A stretch of 45,235 nt of DNA from UBA1189 sp045612925. GTDB lineage: Bacteria > Bacteroidota > Bacteroidia > Bacteroidales > Bacteroidaceae. Every line of letters starts with the position of its first letter. The first letter of the stretch is position 1. The stretch is taken from contig JAZKZX010000041.1 in NCBI GenBank assembly GCA_045612925.1, forward strand, positions 1 through 45,235, in the 5' to 3' direction. This document shows, piece after piece, positions 32,974 to 41,753 of the stretch. A program made the position numbers and the translations under genes. A model generated the notes under the pieces. It was not told where the DNA came from and ran no database searches. It saw nothing but the letters and a program-made list of their open reading frames with translations.

Positions 32974-34871
32974 TACCTTATCTGCAGGTTGATGGGCTGA
33001 CCAAGTCGTTTGGCGACTTGGTGCTCTTCTCTGGTATTTCGTTTGGCGTGGCTCAAGGGCAGCGTGTAGGTCTTATTGCTCGCAATGGTGCGGGCAAGAG
33101 TACTCTGCTTGATGTGTTGGCCGGTATAGAAGGGTACGATGCGGGAAGCATTGTCTATAAGAACGACCTGCGCGTAGGATATCTGCGTCAGCGACCCGTA
33201 TACCCTGCTGGGCTAACCGTGCTCGAAGCCTGTTTTCACGAGACCAATGACACCTTGCAGCTTATACGTGAATATGAGCAATGCCTCGAAACTCCGGATA
33301 CACCAGGTCTTGATGTCTTACTCGACCGCATGGAGCATGCCGATGCTTGGAACTACGAACAGCGTGCCAAGCAGATACTTTCATCGCTTCACATCACAGA
33401 CTATAACCAGAAGGTAGAAACTCTCTCGGGAGGGCAGCTCAAGCGTGTAGCCTTGGCCAATGTGCTCATAGGTAATCCTGATATGCTCATTCTCGATGAG
33501 CCCACCAACCATCTTGACCTTCCGCTCATCGAGTGGCTTGAAGATTACCTGACCCGTAGCACCGCTACGCTGCTCATGGTAACACATGACCGCTACTTCC
33601 TTGACAATGTGTGCAACGAAATCATCGAGATTGACGACCATACCGTGTATTCCTATAAGGGCAACTATAGCTACTACCTTGAGAAACGCGAAGAACGCAT
33701 TGAGGCGCGTAATACCGAGATCATTAGAGCCAACAATCTCTATCGCACCGAACTCGAGTGGATGCGTCGCATGCCCCAGGCTCGTGGGCACAAGGCGCGC
33801 TACCGTGAAGAGGCTTTCTATGAATTGGAGAAGGTCGCCAAGCAGCGTGTGGCAAACGATCGAGTGCAGTTGAATGTCAAGTCATCTTATATAGGAAGCA
33901 AGATTTTTGAGGCTGACGAGTTATCGCTTCGCTTTGGTGACCGCTGCATTCTCGACAAGTTTTCTTACATATTCTCGCGCTACGAGAAACTGGGTATCGT
34001 AGGCGATAATGGTACGGGCAAGAGCTCGTTCCTGAAGCTCCTCATGGGGCAGATTGCTCCTGATAGTGGTCACCTTGATATTGGAGAAACCGTACGCTTT
34101 GGCTACTATTCGCAAGAGGGGCTACAGTTTGATACGCAGATGAAGGTTATCGATGTGGCTCGCGAGATTGCTGAAGTCATTCCTATGGCAGGAGGTAAGC
34201 AACTTACCGCTTCGCAATTCCTTCAGCACTTCCTCTTTCCTCCCGAGAAACAGCATAGCTATGTGTACAAGTTGAGCGGAGGTGAATGCCGCAGGTTGTA
34301 TCTGTGTACTGTGCTTATGCGTAATCCCAATTTCCTTATTCTCGATGAGCCTACCAATGACCTTGATATCCTTACCTTGCAGGTGCTTGAGGAGTACTTG
34401 CGTGATTTTGCCGGTTGCGTCATCGTGGTGAGTCACGACCGCTATTTTATGGATAAGATTGTGGATCATTTGCTCGTGTTTAATGGACAGGGCGATATAC
34501 GAGATTTCCCCGGCAACTACACGCAATATCGCGAGTGGAAGGAGGAGGCCGACAGGCAACAGTCGGTAGCCAGCAAGCAACAGACTCAACAGAAGGATAT
34601 CAGTGCCTCACAAAAGACTGTTGACCGTAGTTCGTCATCATCTGATAATAGGAGTAGAAAGAAAACCTTCAAGGAACGCCAAGAGTTTGCTGCCGTAGAA
34701 CAAAGTATTGCCGCGCTTGAAGCCGAGAAAACCGCCATTGAAGAGGCTCTATGTACTGGAACTCTTACCGCTGAAGCTCTTACCGAAAAGTCTATCCGTC
34801 TCTCGTTACTTAACGAAGAACTCGACGAGAGAACCATGCGCTGGCTCGAGTTGAGCGAGATACCAGATTGA
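32967..34871 (+). CDS. ABC-F family ATPase (Uup-like)
   Basis: A 634-residue cytoplasmic protein with two ABC domains and no membrane part, acting on the ribosome or, as Uup, on DNA/ribosome stress. Domain 1: Walker A ARNGAGKST near residue 38, signature LSGGQLKRV, Walker B LILDEPTNHLD. Domain 2: GDNGTGKSS near 350, LSGGECRRL, LILDEPTNDLD. The linker between them is charged and helical. The C-terminal 90 residues form a coiled coil (ERQEFAAVEQSIAALEAEKT), the Uup-type C-terminal domain. Bacteroidales have several ABC-F paralogues, so a precise name is not given. Confidence 0.93.
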   Translation: MLIPYLQVDGLTKSFGDLVLFSGISFGVAQGQRVGLIARNGAGKSTLLDVLAGIEGYDAGSIVYKNDLRVGYLRQRPVYPAGLTVLEACFHETNDTLQLIREYEQCLETPDTPGLDVLLDRMEHADAWNYEQRAKQILSSLHITDYNQKVETLSGGQLKRVALANVLIGNPDMLILDEPTNHLDLPLIEWLEDYLTRSTATLLMVTHDRYFLDNVCNEIIEIDDHTVYSYKGNYSYYLEKREERIEARNTEIIRANNLYRTELEWMRRMPQARGHKARYREEAFYELEKVAKQRVANDRVQLNVKSSYIGSKIFEADELSLRFGDRCILDKFSYIFSRYEKLGIVGDNGTGKSSFLKLLMGQIAPDSGHLDIGETVRFGYYSQEGLQFDTQMKVIDVAREIAEVIPMAGGKQLTASQFLQHFLFPPEKQHSYVYKLSGGECRRLYLCTVLMRNPNFLILDEPTNDLDILTLQVLEEYLRDFAGCVIVVSHDRYFMDKIVDHLLVFNGQGDIRDFPGNYTQYREWKEEADRQQSVASKQQTQQKDISASQKTVDRSSSSSDNRSRKKTFKERQEFAAVEQSIAALEAEKTAIEEALCTGTLTAEALTEKSIRLSLLNEELDERTMRWLELSEIPD

Positions 34872-34933
34872 TATGTGTCCCGACTATGGCATGGCGCTCA
34901 TTAATCCTTTGTGTTGTCACTGAATTGAAACTG

Positions 34934-34968
34934 AAAAGTATAGAGGCATTAAATGCCTCTATACTTTT
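34934..34968. terminator. Bidirectional terminator
   Basis: Seventeen-base perfect arms (34934-34950, 34952-34968) around one base, with A-rich and T-rich ends. It lies between the convergent ABC-F gene and the outer-membrane barrel gene. Confidence 0.85.
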
Positions 34969-35019
34969 GAATTTTAAGGTTTAGGAAAAGATATGCCTTG
35001 CGTTTCTAAATACAAGTCA

Positions 35020-35643
35020 TTAGAATGCCAAACCGAGACGGAAACCAAAATTGCTTGGGTTGTTGAGTTCGGCTCCCATGACTGCAGATTTGTTGGTGGA
35101 GAAACTATAGAAGGCTGCTGCATGTAGGCCTACACCATTGGCCCAGGGATACCATCGTACACCGATTTCAGGTGACATGTAGAATCCCCATGAGTCGCGT
35201 GACGACTTGTATATATTGTAATACGAAGAGGTGTAGGCATATTCGGTACCAAGTTTCATGGCCACATAAGGCTGCCAGTCACTCTCAATGATGCGATACA
35301 ATGCTGTTATACCGAATGGGAGCTGGTAAAGAGAGCGTTGTTGGTCGGTGTATATGGCTGTCTCATCGGATACCTGTACTATGGCGCGATTAACATATTG
35401 GTTGTTGGTATGGTAGTTCATGAAAGCACCGATGGCAAAGTCTGGGGTGATATACCAACCTGCGTCGAAGTTCATGCCCCATCCGCTGGCCTTATCTACA
35501 AACTTGTTGCTGGGAATGTTGAATTGCCAATCAATATTGTAATAAGCATCAAGAGAGACTTGTGAATGAGCATGATGGCTGATGCCGGTAAAAATTGCAA
35601 TAGCAATGGCTATACGCAAGGCATATTGTTTAAGAGTTCTCAT
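35020..35643 (-). CDS. Outer-membrane beta-barrel protein
   Basis: A 207-residue protein with signal peptide MRTLKQYALRIAIAIAIFTG..AHSQ, then about eight amphipathic strands and a C-terminal strand ending in Leu-Ala-Phe (FRLGLAF), the usual signal for barrel insertion. It looks like the small OmpW/OmpX-type barrels. No enzymatic motif is seen. It is last of three minus-strand envelope genes, 67 bp after the DUF4136 lipoprotein. Confidence 0.8.
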   Translation of the reverse strand: MRTLKQYALRIAIAIAIFTGISHHAHSQVSLDAYYNIDWQFNIPSNKFVDKASGWGMNFDAGWYITPDFAIGAFMNYHTNNQYVNRAIVQVSDETAIYTDQQRSLYQLPFGITALYRIIESDWQPYVAMKLGTEYAYTSSYYNIYKSSRDSWGFYMSPEIGVRWYPWANGVGLHAAAFYSFSTNKSAVMGAELNNPSNFGFRLGLAF

Positions 35644-35710
35644 ATTAATATAGTTTTAGATTTTTTGTTTGCTATGGAGTTTGAAGCAACTGAATTCATC
35701 ATCTTATCAT

Positions 35711-36349
35711 TTACTTTCTAAGATAAGGTGATTGTGTGAACGCTTGTTCGATGGAATTTTGCACATAGGTGGTATTGAGTGAACCATTACCATTGAGCAA
35801 TCCAGTGATATAGTTGGTCCATACTACACGCAGAGTTTTAGCAGTGCTGGGTGTGTCGGTGAGGTCGATGAGTTCGGCAAGCACAGAACCTGTAGTATAT
35901 GAATAGCTGATGTTGTAAGGCCAGTACCATCCGCCCCAGTTGCCCCAATAGGCAAAGCTCCAATACCAGGGGTAGCCATACCACCAAGGTGAACTATTGA
36001 GATAGCGGAAGCGATAGGTGTCCTCTATGTAGCTTATTTGTAGTCCAAGATCAGCATTGCTTTTGTCTGTGGTGCGCACATAACCTGCAGCCTCCATGCC
36101 TTCTATATAGTTGGCGATGATAATATCTGAAGCAGGTGTGCCATAGAGGTACTTGGGCTTGTTTGAACTGTTGTCAATGATGAGTACGCTGTCAGGTACA
36201 TAGAAGGTGGTGAACTCTTTGAAGTCGGTGTCATCATCGTAGTTGGTATACACCAGATAGTTGTTGTCCAGATCGTCGGTGTCGGGGAACTTTTCACATG
36301 CTGTCGCCAGCAATGCTCCTGCAAAGAGGAGGGGAATTAGTTTTTTCAT
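35711..36349 (-). CDS. DUF4136 lipoprotein
   Basis: A 212-residue lipoprotein: signal MKKLIPLLFAGALLATACEK with lipobox ATAC at Cys18. Its middle holds a striking aromatic stretch with repeated Trp, Tyr and Gly (WWYGYPWYWSFAYWGNWGG, near residues 120-140), then a YSYTTGSVLAELIDL strand, typical of DUF4136. The family is periplasmic and of unknown role. It sits 23 bp after the NlpE-like lipoprotein and 67 bp before the barrel gene, probably one envelope operon. Confidence 0.8.
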   Translation of the reverse strand: MKKLIPLLFAGALLATACEKFPDTDDLDNNYLVYTNYDDDTDFKEFTTFYVPDSVLIIDNSSNKPKYLYGTPASDIIIANYIEGMEAAGYVRTTDKSNADLGLQISYIEDTYRFRYLNSSPWWYGYPWYWSFAYWGNWGGWYWPYNISYSYTTGSVLAELIDLTDTPSTAKTLRVVWTNYITGLLNGNGSLNTTYVQNSIEQAFTQSPYLRK

Positions 36350-36372
36350 AATGAATGTTTTTTTAGAGATGG

Positions 36373-36864
36373 TTATTTCCTATGTAGCTTATGCCTAATG
36401 TCGTGACTAACACGCTTGAGGTCCTTGCCAACTTTGTGTAGAGCACTATCACCTTCGGCTACAAGGTGTAGGCGTGGTCGATTGTTGTAAGAGATGAGCT
36501 CATATACGATGGCTGTAGAATCGTCCGGTGTGCCATACATCACTAAGACTTCACCCTCGTCATAGTGTGTGCGTGCTGCTCCATTGGTCTCGGTATAACT
36601 CTCGGTTAGGGTGTAGCTACCATCCGAGTTGAGCGCATAGCTATAGATGGCGAGAACATAGTTGGCTGGTATACCAGCATCAGTGGGGAGCATACCCTCA
36701 TAAATGTAGGTCTGCAGTTCGCCAATGGTCGAGTCATTCACCATATAGATGCTATCGGTGTAGCTCTCATAACCTACTGGAGCATTCTTTTCTCTCTTGT
36801 TGCCACATGAGATGGCACATACGACCAAGCATGTAAAGGCCGCCATGGAAAGTACTTTTTTCAT
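36373..36864 (-). CDS. NlpE-like lipoprotein without the metal CxxC
   Basis: A 163-residue lipoprotein: signal MKKVLSMAAFTCLVVCAISCGN with lipobox AISC at Cys20. The body resembles the N-terminal NlpE domain: YEGMLPTDAGIPANYVLAIY, where NlpE has a Cys-x-x-Cys in the LPxxD loop; here it reads TDAG. A C-terminal basic helix (KDLKRVSHDIRHKLHRK) follows. NlpE senses envelope stress or copper in enterobacteria; that role is not expected without the cysteines. It is the first gene of the three-gene envelope set. Confidence 0.7.
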   Translation of the reverse strand: MKKVLSMAAFTCLVVCAISCGNKREKNAPVGYESYTDSIYMVNDSTIGELQTYIYEGMLPTDAGIPANYVLAIYSYALNSDGSYTLTESYTETNGAARTHYDEGEVLVMYGTPDDSTAIVYELISYNNRPRLHLVAEGDSALHKVGKDLKRVSHDIRHKLHRK

Positions 36865-36934
36865 TGTCTTTTGTCTGTTTTGTTAGATTAATAACACCGA
36901 AGTAACACCTGTCATTGAATTTTGTTTGCCAATC

Positions 36935-36968
36935 TTTGCCTTTATTCGAGAGCTTTTGTGTATCTTTA
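36935..36968 (+). promoter_or_regulatory. Weak promoter of the nitroreductase operon
   Basis: TTTG at 36935-36938, 22 bp, TATCTTTA at 36961-36968 (one mismatch), 40 bp before the ATG at 37009. Confidence 0.4.
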
Positions 36969-37008
36969 CCACCCTTATAAAAAAGATAAAAACTGAAGAA
37001 CTTAAAAT

Positions 37009-37533
37009 ATGGATTTCAAAGATCTTATTCAAACTCGTCGTTCGTGCCGTACTTTTACTGCCGAGCCGCTTACAGAAGAACAAACAGTAGCACTCATGCG
37101 TGCTGCATTGATGTCTCCTTCATCTCATCGTACTAATGGATGGCAATTCGTGCTTGTTGATGATAAGGATAGGCTCCATGCCCTATCGGCGTGCAAGGAG
37201 CATGGCTCGGGACTTATCGACGGAGCTCCGCTTGCCATAGTCGTATGTGCCGACCCCACGGTAAGTGATGTCTGGATAGAAGATGCTTCTATTGCTACGC
37301 TGATGATACAACTACAGGCCGAAGAGTTGGGTCTTGGCTCTTGCTGGGTACAGGTGCGACGTCGTAAGACTATTGATGGACGCAATTCTGATGATGTGGT
37401 GCGTGCTATATTGGGTATACCTGATACGATGGAGGTGTTGTCTATTGTTGCTGTAGGTCACAAGGCGGTAGAGCGCAAACCCTTCAATGAAGAACACTTG
37501 CAATGGGAGAAACTACATCTAAACGAGTGGTAA
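37009..37533 (+). CDS. Nitroreductase-family flavoprotein
   Basis: A 174-residue FMN-dependent oxidoreductase of the nitroreductase superfamily. The FMN phosphate site is the TRRSCRTF segment (residues 9-16) and the SPSSHRTNGWQF segment (36-47), with the C-terminal GH-K motif near 150. Natural substrate unknown. It overlaps the next gene by 31 bp in a different frame, so the two are coupled. It stands at the head of a plus-strand run: nitroreductase, DUF2520, maf, miaA, lipid kinase. Confidence 0.9.
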   Translation: MDFKDLIQTRRSCRTFTAEPLTEEQTVALMRAALMSPSSHRTNGWQFVLVDDKDRLHALSACKEHGSGLIDGAPLAIVVCADPTVSDVWIEDASIATLMIQLQAEELGLGSCWVQVRRRKTIDGRNSDDVVRAILGIPDTMEVLSIVAVGHKAVERKPFNEEHLQWEKLHLNEW

Positions 37534-38294
37534 TTCTCGGGGCAGGACGTGTGGCTACGCATCTTGCTCCTGCGCTTATTGGAGCGGGGTATAGAGTTGT
37601 GCAAGTGTGGTCGCGCACCGAGGTGTCAGCACGCTCGCTTGCTGTGCCGTTAGGGATATCCTATACGTCGCAGTTGGATTCGGTAGTTACTGATGCTGAT
37701 ATCTATATACTCTGTGTGTCTGATGCAGCATTGCCTGAAGTGGCAAAGTCTATCGTAAATAGGGTGGGTACAGTACCTTTGTTTCTGCATACAGCAGGAA
37801 GTGTAGGCTTGGAATTATGGAAGCATTGTGGTGCATCGTGCTATGGCATATTATATCCGTTGCAGACTTTCAGCAAGGAGTGTGGGGTAGACATGAGTAA
37901 AGTGCCGTTTTTCGTGGAAGGCTCCGATGAAGGGTCGCTGAAGATAGTCGAAAGTTTGGCATATCGTTTGTCTGATAAGGTCTTTCGAGCCGACTCGAAA
38001 CGGCGTGCACGACTACATATCGCTGCAGTCTTTGCTTGCAACTTTACAAATGCGATGTATGATGTGGCTTATCGCTTGCTTGCCGAGGAGGGAATCCCTT
38101 TTGAGGTATTGCTCCCACTCATTGAAGAAACGGCTTCTAAGGTGCATAGACTGCCCCCTTGCGAAGCTCAGACTGGTCCTGCGGCGCGTGGCGATAGCGT
38201 GGTGATGAAAAGTCATATGCAATCACTAAAAGAAGAACAGGACTTAAATGATATATATGCATTGATCAGTAATTATATAATGAAGCACAGATGA
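37503..38294 (+). CDS. DUF2520 / Rossmann-fold oxidoreductase-like protein
   Basis: A 263-residue protein with an N-terminal NAD(P)-binding motif GAGRVATHLAPAL at about 12-24 and ProC-like organisation: Rossmann domain to about residue 125, then a helical dimer domain (LHIAAVFACNFTNAMYDVAY) with the family's DUF2520 features. The reaction is unknown. It overlaps the nitroreductase gene by 31 bp and the maf gene by four bases (ATGA). In relatives I recall, a KdsC phosphatase gene often sits between it and maf; here it does not. Confidence 0.85.
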   Translation: MGETTSKRVVILGAGRVATHLAPALIGAGYRVVQVWSRTEVSARSLAVPLGISYTSQLDSVVTDADIYILCVSDAALPEVAKSIVNRVGTVPLFLHTAGSVGLELWKHCGASCYGILYPLQTFSKECGVDMSKVPFFVEGSDEGSLKIVESLAYRLSDKVFRADSKRRARLHIAAVFACNFTNAMYDVAYRLLAEEGIPFEVLLPLIEETASKVHRLPPCEAQTGPAARGDSVVMKSHMQSLKEEQDLNDIYALISNYIMKHR

Positions 38295-38857
38295 AAAGAA
38301 TTATCCTTGCATCTAACTCTCCCCGTCGGCGTGAATTGCTTGCTGGGCTCGGTTTGACCTATGAGGTTCGCGTGCTTGAAGGTATTGACGAGTCGTTCCC
38401 GGATGAATTGCAAGGCGGTGAAGTGGCAGCATACATCTCGCGTGTGAAAGCTGAAGCCTACCAAGCTACAATGGCTGATGACGAACTTGTTATTACTGCA
38501 GACACGATCGTGTGTCTCGACGATAAAGTTCTGGGGAAACCTGCTGATGAAGCAGAAGCGATAGAAATGTTGCATCGTTTGAGCGGTTGTACCCATCAGG
38601 TATATACGGGGGTTACCATTCTTGCGGCGGAGAAAAGCAGCACTTTCGTGAGCCGCAGTGATGTCACTTTTGCTCAACTCTCTGATGAAGAAATAGAATA
38701 CTATGTAACCAACTTTAGTCCTTTAGATAAGGCTGGGGCCTATGGTATACAAGAGTGGATTGGCTACATTGGTGTGGAACGCATTGAAGGATCGTATTTT
38801 AATGTTATGGGACTACCGGTGCAGCGCCTATATGCTGAATTGAAAAAATATCTATAA
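38291..38857 (+). CDS. maf: Maf-family nucleotide pyrophosphatase
   Basis: Hydrolyses non-canonical or excess nucleoside triphosphates, typically dTTP/UTP. The 188-residue protein opens MKRIILASNSPRRRELL, the family signature, and keeps ADTIVCLDDKVLGKP and GAYGIQEWIG, the catalytic Asp and pocket residues. It starts inside the DUF2520 stop codon (ATGA overlap). Length is normal. Confidence 0.95.
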   Translation: MKRIILASNSPRRRELLAGLGLTYEVRVLEGIDESFPDELQGGEVAAYISRVKAEAYQATMADDELVITADTIVCLDDKVLGKPADEAEAIEMLHRLSGCTHQVYTGVTILAAEKSSTFVSRSDVTFAQLSDEEIEYYVTNFSPLDKAGAYGIQEWIGYIGVERIEGSYFNVMGLPVQRLYAELKKYL

Positions 38858-38931
38858 AAGGTTGCGAGGGTTGAGGATTTTTCGGAACTTTGCAAACCGA
38901 ATTAATTGCAAAAAAGAATAAAGAGGCATTT

Positions 38932-39855
38932 ATGCAGTCGTATAATCTTGTTACTGTACTCGGCCCCACGGCTTGTGGTAAAACGACACTTGCTGTAGCA
39001 TTGGCTGATAGACTGAAGTCTGCGGTCATCAGTGCCGATAGCCGTCAAGTGTACCGCTCAATGGATTTGGGTACAGGAAAAGATTTGAAGGAATATACGA
39101 TGGATGGGCGTGAAGTGCCTTATCATCTGATCGACATTGTAGATGCAGGTTACAAATATAATGTCTTTGAATATCAGCGCGATTTTTTGAAGGTTTATGA
39201 ATTATTGCGCTCTCAAGGACAAATACCTGTGCTGTGTGGCGGTACGGGCATGTACTTGGAATCAGTGCTGCGTGGGTATCGGTTGGTTGAAGTTCCAGAG
39301 AATAAAGATTTACGTCAGGCATTGTCTGATAAGTCTATTGCAGAACTTACGGAGATATTGAGTAGTTACAAGCAACTGCATAATTCGACAGATGTAGATA
39401 CATGTAAGCGTGCGATTAGGGCTATAGAGATAGAGGAATATTACAGAACGAATGATGTAAACATTCGTGAATTCCCAGAGATTAATAGTCTTACTATCGG
39501 ACTCGATGTATCTCGTGAATTGAGGCGAGAGCGTATCAGCCATAGGCTTCGTGAACGTTTAGAACAGGGTATGGTGGACGAGGTGCGTAATATCCTGGCA
39601 ATGGGAGTGCCTTCAGAAGATCTTATATACTATGGTTTGGAATATAAGTATCTGACGATGTATGTCATTGGACAATTGAAATACGAGGATATGGTGAGCC
39701 AATTGGAAATTGCTATTCATCAGTTTGCCAAACGGCAGATGACCTATTTCCGAGGGATGGAGCGCCGTGGAGTGCCCATACACTGGATTGATGCAGCACT
39801 TCCTACCGATGAGAAGGTTGAGCACATTTATAAGCTATTATCAATAAAGGATTAG
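38932..39855 (+). CDS. miaA: tRNA dimethylallyltransferase
   Basis: Adds the isopentenyl group to A37 of tRNAs reading UNN codons. From the ATG at 38932 the protein is 307 residues, of normal length; a TTG-initiated form at 38890 would overlap a -7-like GAACTTTG box and is not favoured. The P-loop is GPTACGKTTLA, followed by the ISADSRQVYRSMDLGTGK motif, shown by its core SADSRQVY, and GGTGMYLES. The C-terminal half has the expected tRNA-binding domain. It lies 74 bp after maf. Many Bacteroidales have a second MiaA elsewhere. Confidence 0.94.
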   Translation: MQSYNLVTVLGPTACGKTTLAVALADRLKSAVISADSRQVYRSMDLGTGKDLKEYTMDGREVPYHLIDIVDAGYKYNVFEYQRDFLKVYELLRSQGQIPVLCGGTGMYLESVLRGYRLVEVPENKDLRQALSDKSIAELTEILSSYKQLHNSTDVDTCKRAIRAIEIEEYYRTNDVNIREFPEINSLTIGLDVSRELRRERISHRLRERLEQGMVDEVRNILAMGVPSEDLIYYGLEYKYLTMYVIGQLKYEDMVSQLEIAIHQFAKRQMTYFRGMERRGVPIHWIDAALPTDEKVEHIYKLLSIKD

Positions 39856-39868
39856 AGAGGTAAAGAGT

Positions 39869-40813
39869 ATGAATAATAATACAGAATCATTAAATGCAAA
39901 TCGTTGGGGCATCGTCTATGTCCCTATGGCAGGAGTAAGAAAGAAGCATCGACGCTGGCATCAGATAAAGGAGTACCTGGAACTGAAGAAGGTACAGTAC
40001 GACTATATTCAGTCTGAAGACTATGGGGCTGTAGAGCGTCTTACTCGCATGTATGTAGAGAATGGTTATAGGACGATTGTTGTCGTAGGCGGTGATATGG
40101 CTGTCAATGATGCGCTTAATGGTATCATGACCTCTTCTGTAGAGAATCTCGATGAAGTTTCTTTTGGTATTATCGCCAATGGTATAGGTAACGACTTCGC
40201 TGACTTCTGGGGGCTTGGAGTAGATGACTATAAAAAGGCTATTGATTGCATTATCAAGGGGGTATGCCGTAAGATTGATGTAGGATATTGTGCCTTTATG
40301 GATGGCGAGGAGGCTCGCAAACGATACTTCCTGATGGCTGTGAACATTGGTCTTGGTGCCGAGGCTATTGAGATATCAGATGAATGTAAACATTATTGGG
40401 GAAAACGAAATCCGACATACGTCATAAGTCTTTTCCGCCTATTCTTGCGACGCAAGCTCTTCAAGATGCAACTGAAGGTTAATGAGGAGGTTATCAACGA
40501 GCGTCTTATGACCGTGTGTGTAGGCAATTCGCGTGGATATGGTCTCACTCCCAGTGCTGTCCCTTATAATGGGTGGCTCGATGTTTCGGTTGTGTATCGC
40601 CCCGAGTTGAGGCAGCTGATACAAGGCTTATGGATGATGTTGCGTGGACGAATACTGAATCATAAGCAGGTGAAACCCTATCGTACGAAGAAGGTAACGG
40701 TGTACGATACTGAAGGTGCAGCTATTTGCGTTGATGGACGCACACTTGATTACAAATGTCCGATAGAGATCTCACTCATGCCAGAGTATCTGAATTTTAT
40801 TGTTCCAGATTAA
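39869..40813 (+). CDS. Divergent lipid kinase (diacylglycerol-kinase family)
   Basis: A 314-residue cytoplasmic protein of the DagK/YegS/BmrU fold. Motifs are changed: the ATP-site GGDGT reads GGDMA (74-78), and the NPxSG start is VPMAG; the GNDFAD motif (ANGIGNDFADFWG, near 109-121) is kept. The C-terminal half has the second beta domain with VDGRTLDYKCPIEI. It probably still phosphorylates a lipid or sphingoid base, but the altered loop leaves catalysis open. It follows miaA by 13 bp and is closed by a strong terminator. Confidence 0.82.
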   Translation: MNNNTESLNANRWGIVYVPMAGVRKKHRRWHQIKEYLELKKVQYDYIQSEDYGAVERLTRMYVENGYRTIVVVGGDMAVNDALNGIMTSSVENLDEVSFGIIANGIGNDFADFWGLGVDDYKKAIDCIIKGVCRKIDVGYCAFMDGEEARKRYFLMAVNIGLGAEAIEISDECKHYWGKRNPTYVISLFRLFLRRKLFKMQLKVNEEVINERLMTVCVGNSRGYGLTPSAVPYNGWLDVSVVYRPELRQLIQGLWMMLRGRILNHKQVKPYRTKKVTVYDTEGAAICVDGRTLDYKCPIEISLMPEYLNFIVPD

Positions 40814-40817
40814 AAGG

Positions 40818-40846
40818 CAAGGGGCGTTAACGCCCCTTGTTTTTTT
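40818..40846 (+). terminator. Terminator after the lipid kinase gene
   Basis: A 22-base perfect palindrome caaggggcgttaacgccccttg at 40818-40839, folding to an 8-9-bp GC-rich stem, then seven T. It ends the plus-strand maf-miaA-kinase transcript. Confidence 0.9.
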
Positions 40847-40871
40847 ACTTGTAAAGAAATTTCGTTTGTTC

Positions 40872-41618
40872 TTAACCTATTCTGCTCACTTTCTTCAGCT
40901 CCTCCTCGTCTATAATCTTGATCTTTCGTCCATCAATGGCAATCAGTTTTTCTGAAGCGAAATTGGATAGTGTTCGTATGGCATTCGAAGTCGTCATATT
41001 GGATAGGTTGGCAAGGTCTTCGCGAGAGAGGAAGATGCTGATCGTGGCCCCATCTTCTTCTAATCCGTAGGTCTCCTTCAGGAAGATTAACGATTCAGCC
41101 AAGCGCCCGCGGATGTGCTTCTGTGTGAGGTTTACAGTTCGCTCATCAGATACGCCAAGGTCTATTGCCAATAATTTAATAAAGAACATAGCGAGCCTAT
41201 TGTTCTCTGCCACCAACTGCGCGATGATGTTCATCGGAATCGCACATATGATAGATGCTTCAAATGCCGCTGCTGCTGTTACATATTTCTCTTCGGCAAA
41301 CCAAGCGCGGTAGGCAAAATACTCGACAGGCTTCATTACACGCATAATCTGGCAACGGCCTCCTACACCTTCACGATAAATCTTCACCTTGCCTTCGAGT
41401 AGGCACAACAAGTGGGTGGGAGTTTTTCCCTCGGCATATATCGTTTGGTTCTTTTTGTATTTTCTTACCTCCAGATTGTCGGCAACTAATTTGCGTTGCT
41501 CCTCTGTCAGCAGTTCCCACATGTCGGCAATAGCCGCAATGATTTCCTCCTGCTTAATTTCTCTCTTCGCCATGTCAATCTTTTCTGTTAAGCCATGATC
41601 GGAGTAAAGAGTGCTCAT
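40872..41618 (-). CDS. Crp/Fnr-family transcriptional regulator
   Basis: A 248-residue regulator, with a possible shorter start at the ATG 41573 (233 residues). The cyclic-nucleotide-like effector domain runs about 50-165 (KYKKNQTIYAEG, LLEGKVKIYREG). A helix-turn-helix follows: FLSREDLANLSNMTTSNAIRTL, shown as its core SREDLANLSNM. The residues that bind cAMP in E. coli Crp are not all kept, and there is no N-terminal Cys cluster for an Fe-S centre, so the signal is unknown. It lies downstream of serS on the same strand, 135 bp apart. Confidence 0.92.
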   Translation of the reverse strand: MSTLYSDHGLTEKIDMAKREIKQEEIIAAIADMWELLTEEQRKLVADNLEVRKYKKNQTIYAEGKTPTHLLCLLEGKVKIYREGVGGRCQIMRVMKPVEYFAYRAWFAEEKYVTAAAAFEASIICAIPMNIIAQLVAENNRLAMFFIKLLAIDLGVSDERTVNLTQKHIRGRLAESLIFLKETYGLEEDGATISIFLSREDLANLSNMTTSNAIRTLSNFASEKLIAIDGRKIKIIDEEELKKVSRIG

Positions 41619-41753
41619 GTCTCTTTATCCCTATCCTTGTACCTAACTCCTTTTTTTACCTAATTACCTATTTATCTTATGCAAAGTTGGGAATTAAGGA
41701 GTAAGACTTGATAACCAGATGTTATCCTAATCCCTAAATCCCAACTTTATCTT

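Noticed and set aside
41710..41726. Hairpin gataac/gttatc after serS as a terminator
   Set aside because: The stem has six A/T-rich pairs and no U-tract; too weak to call.
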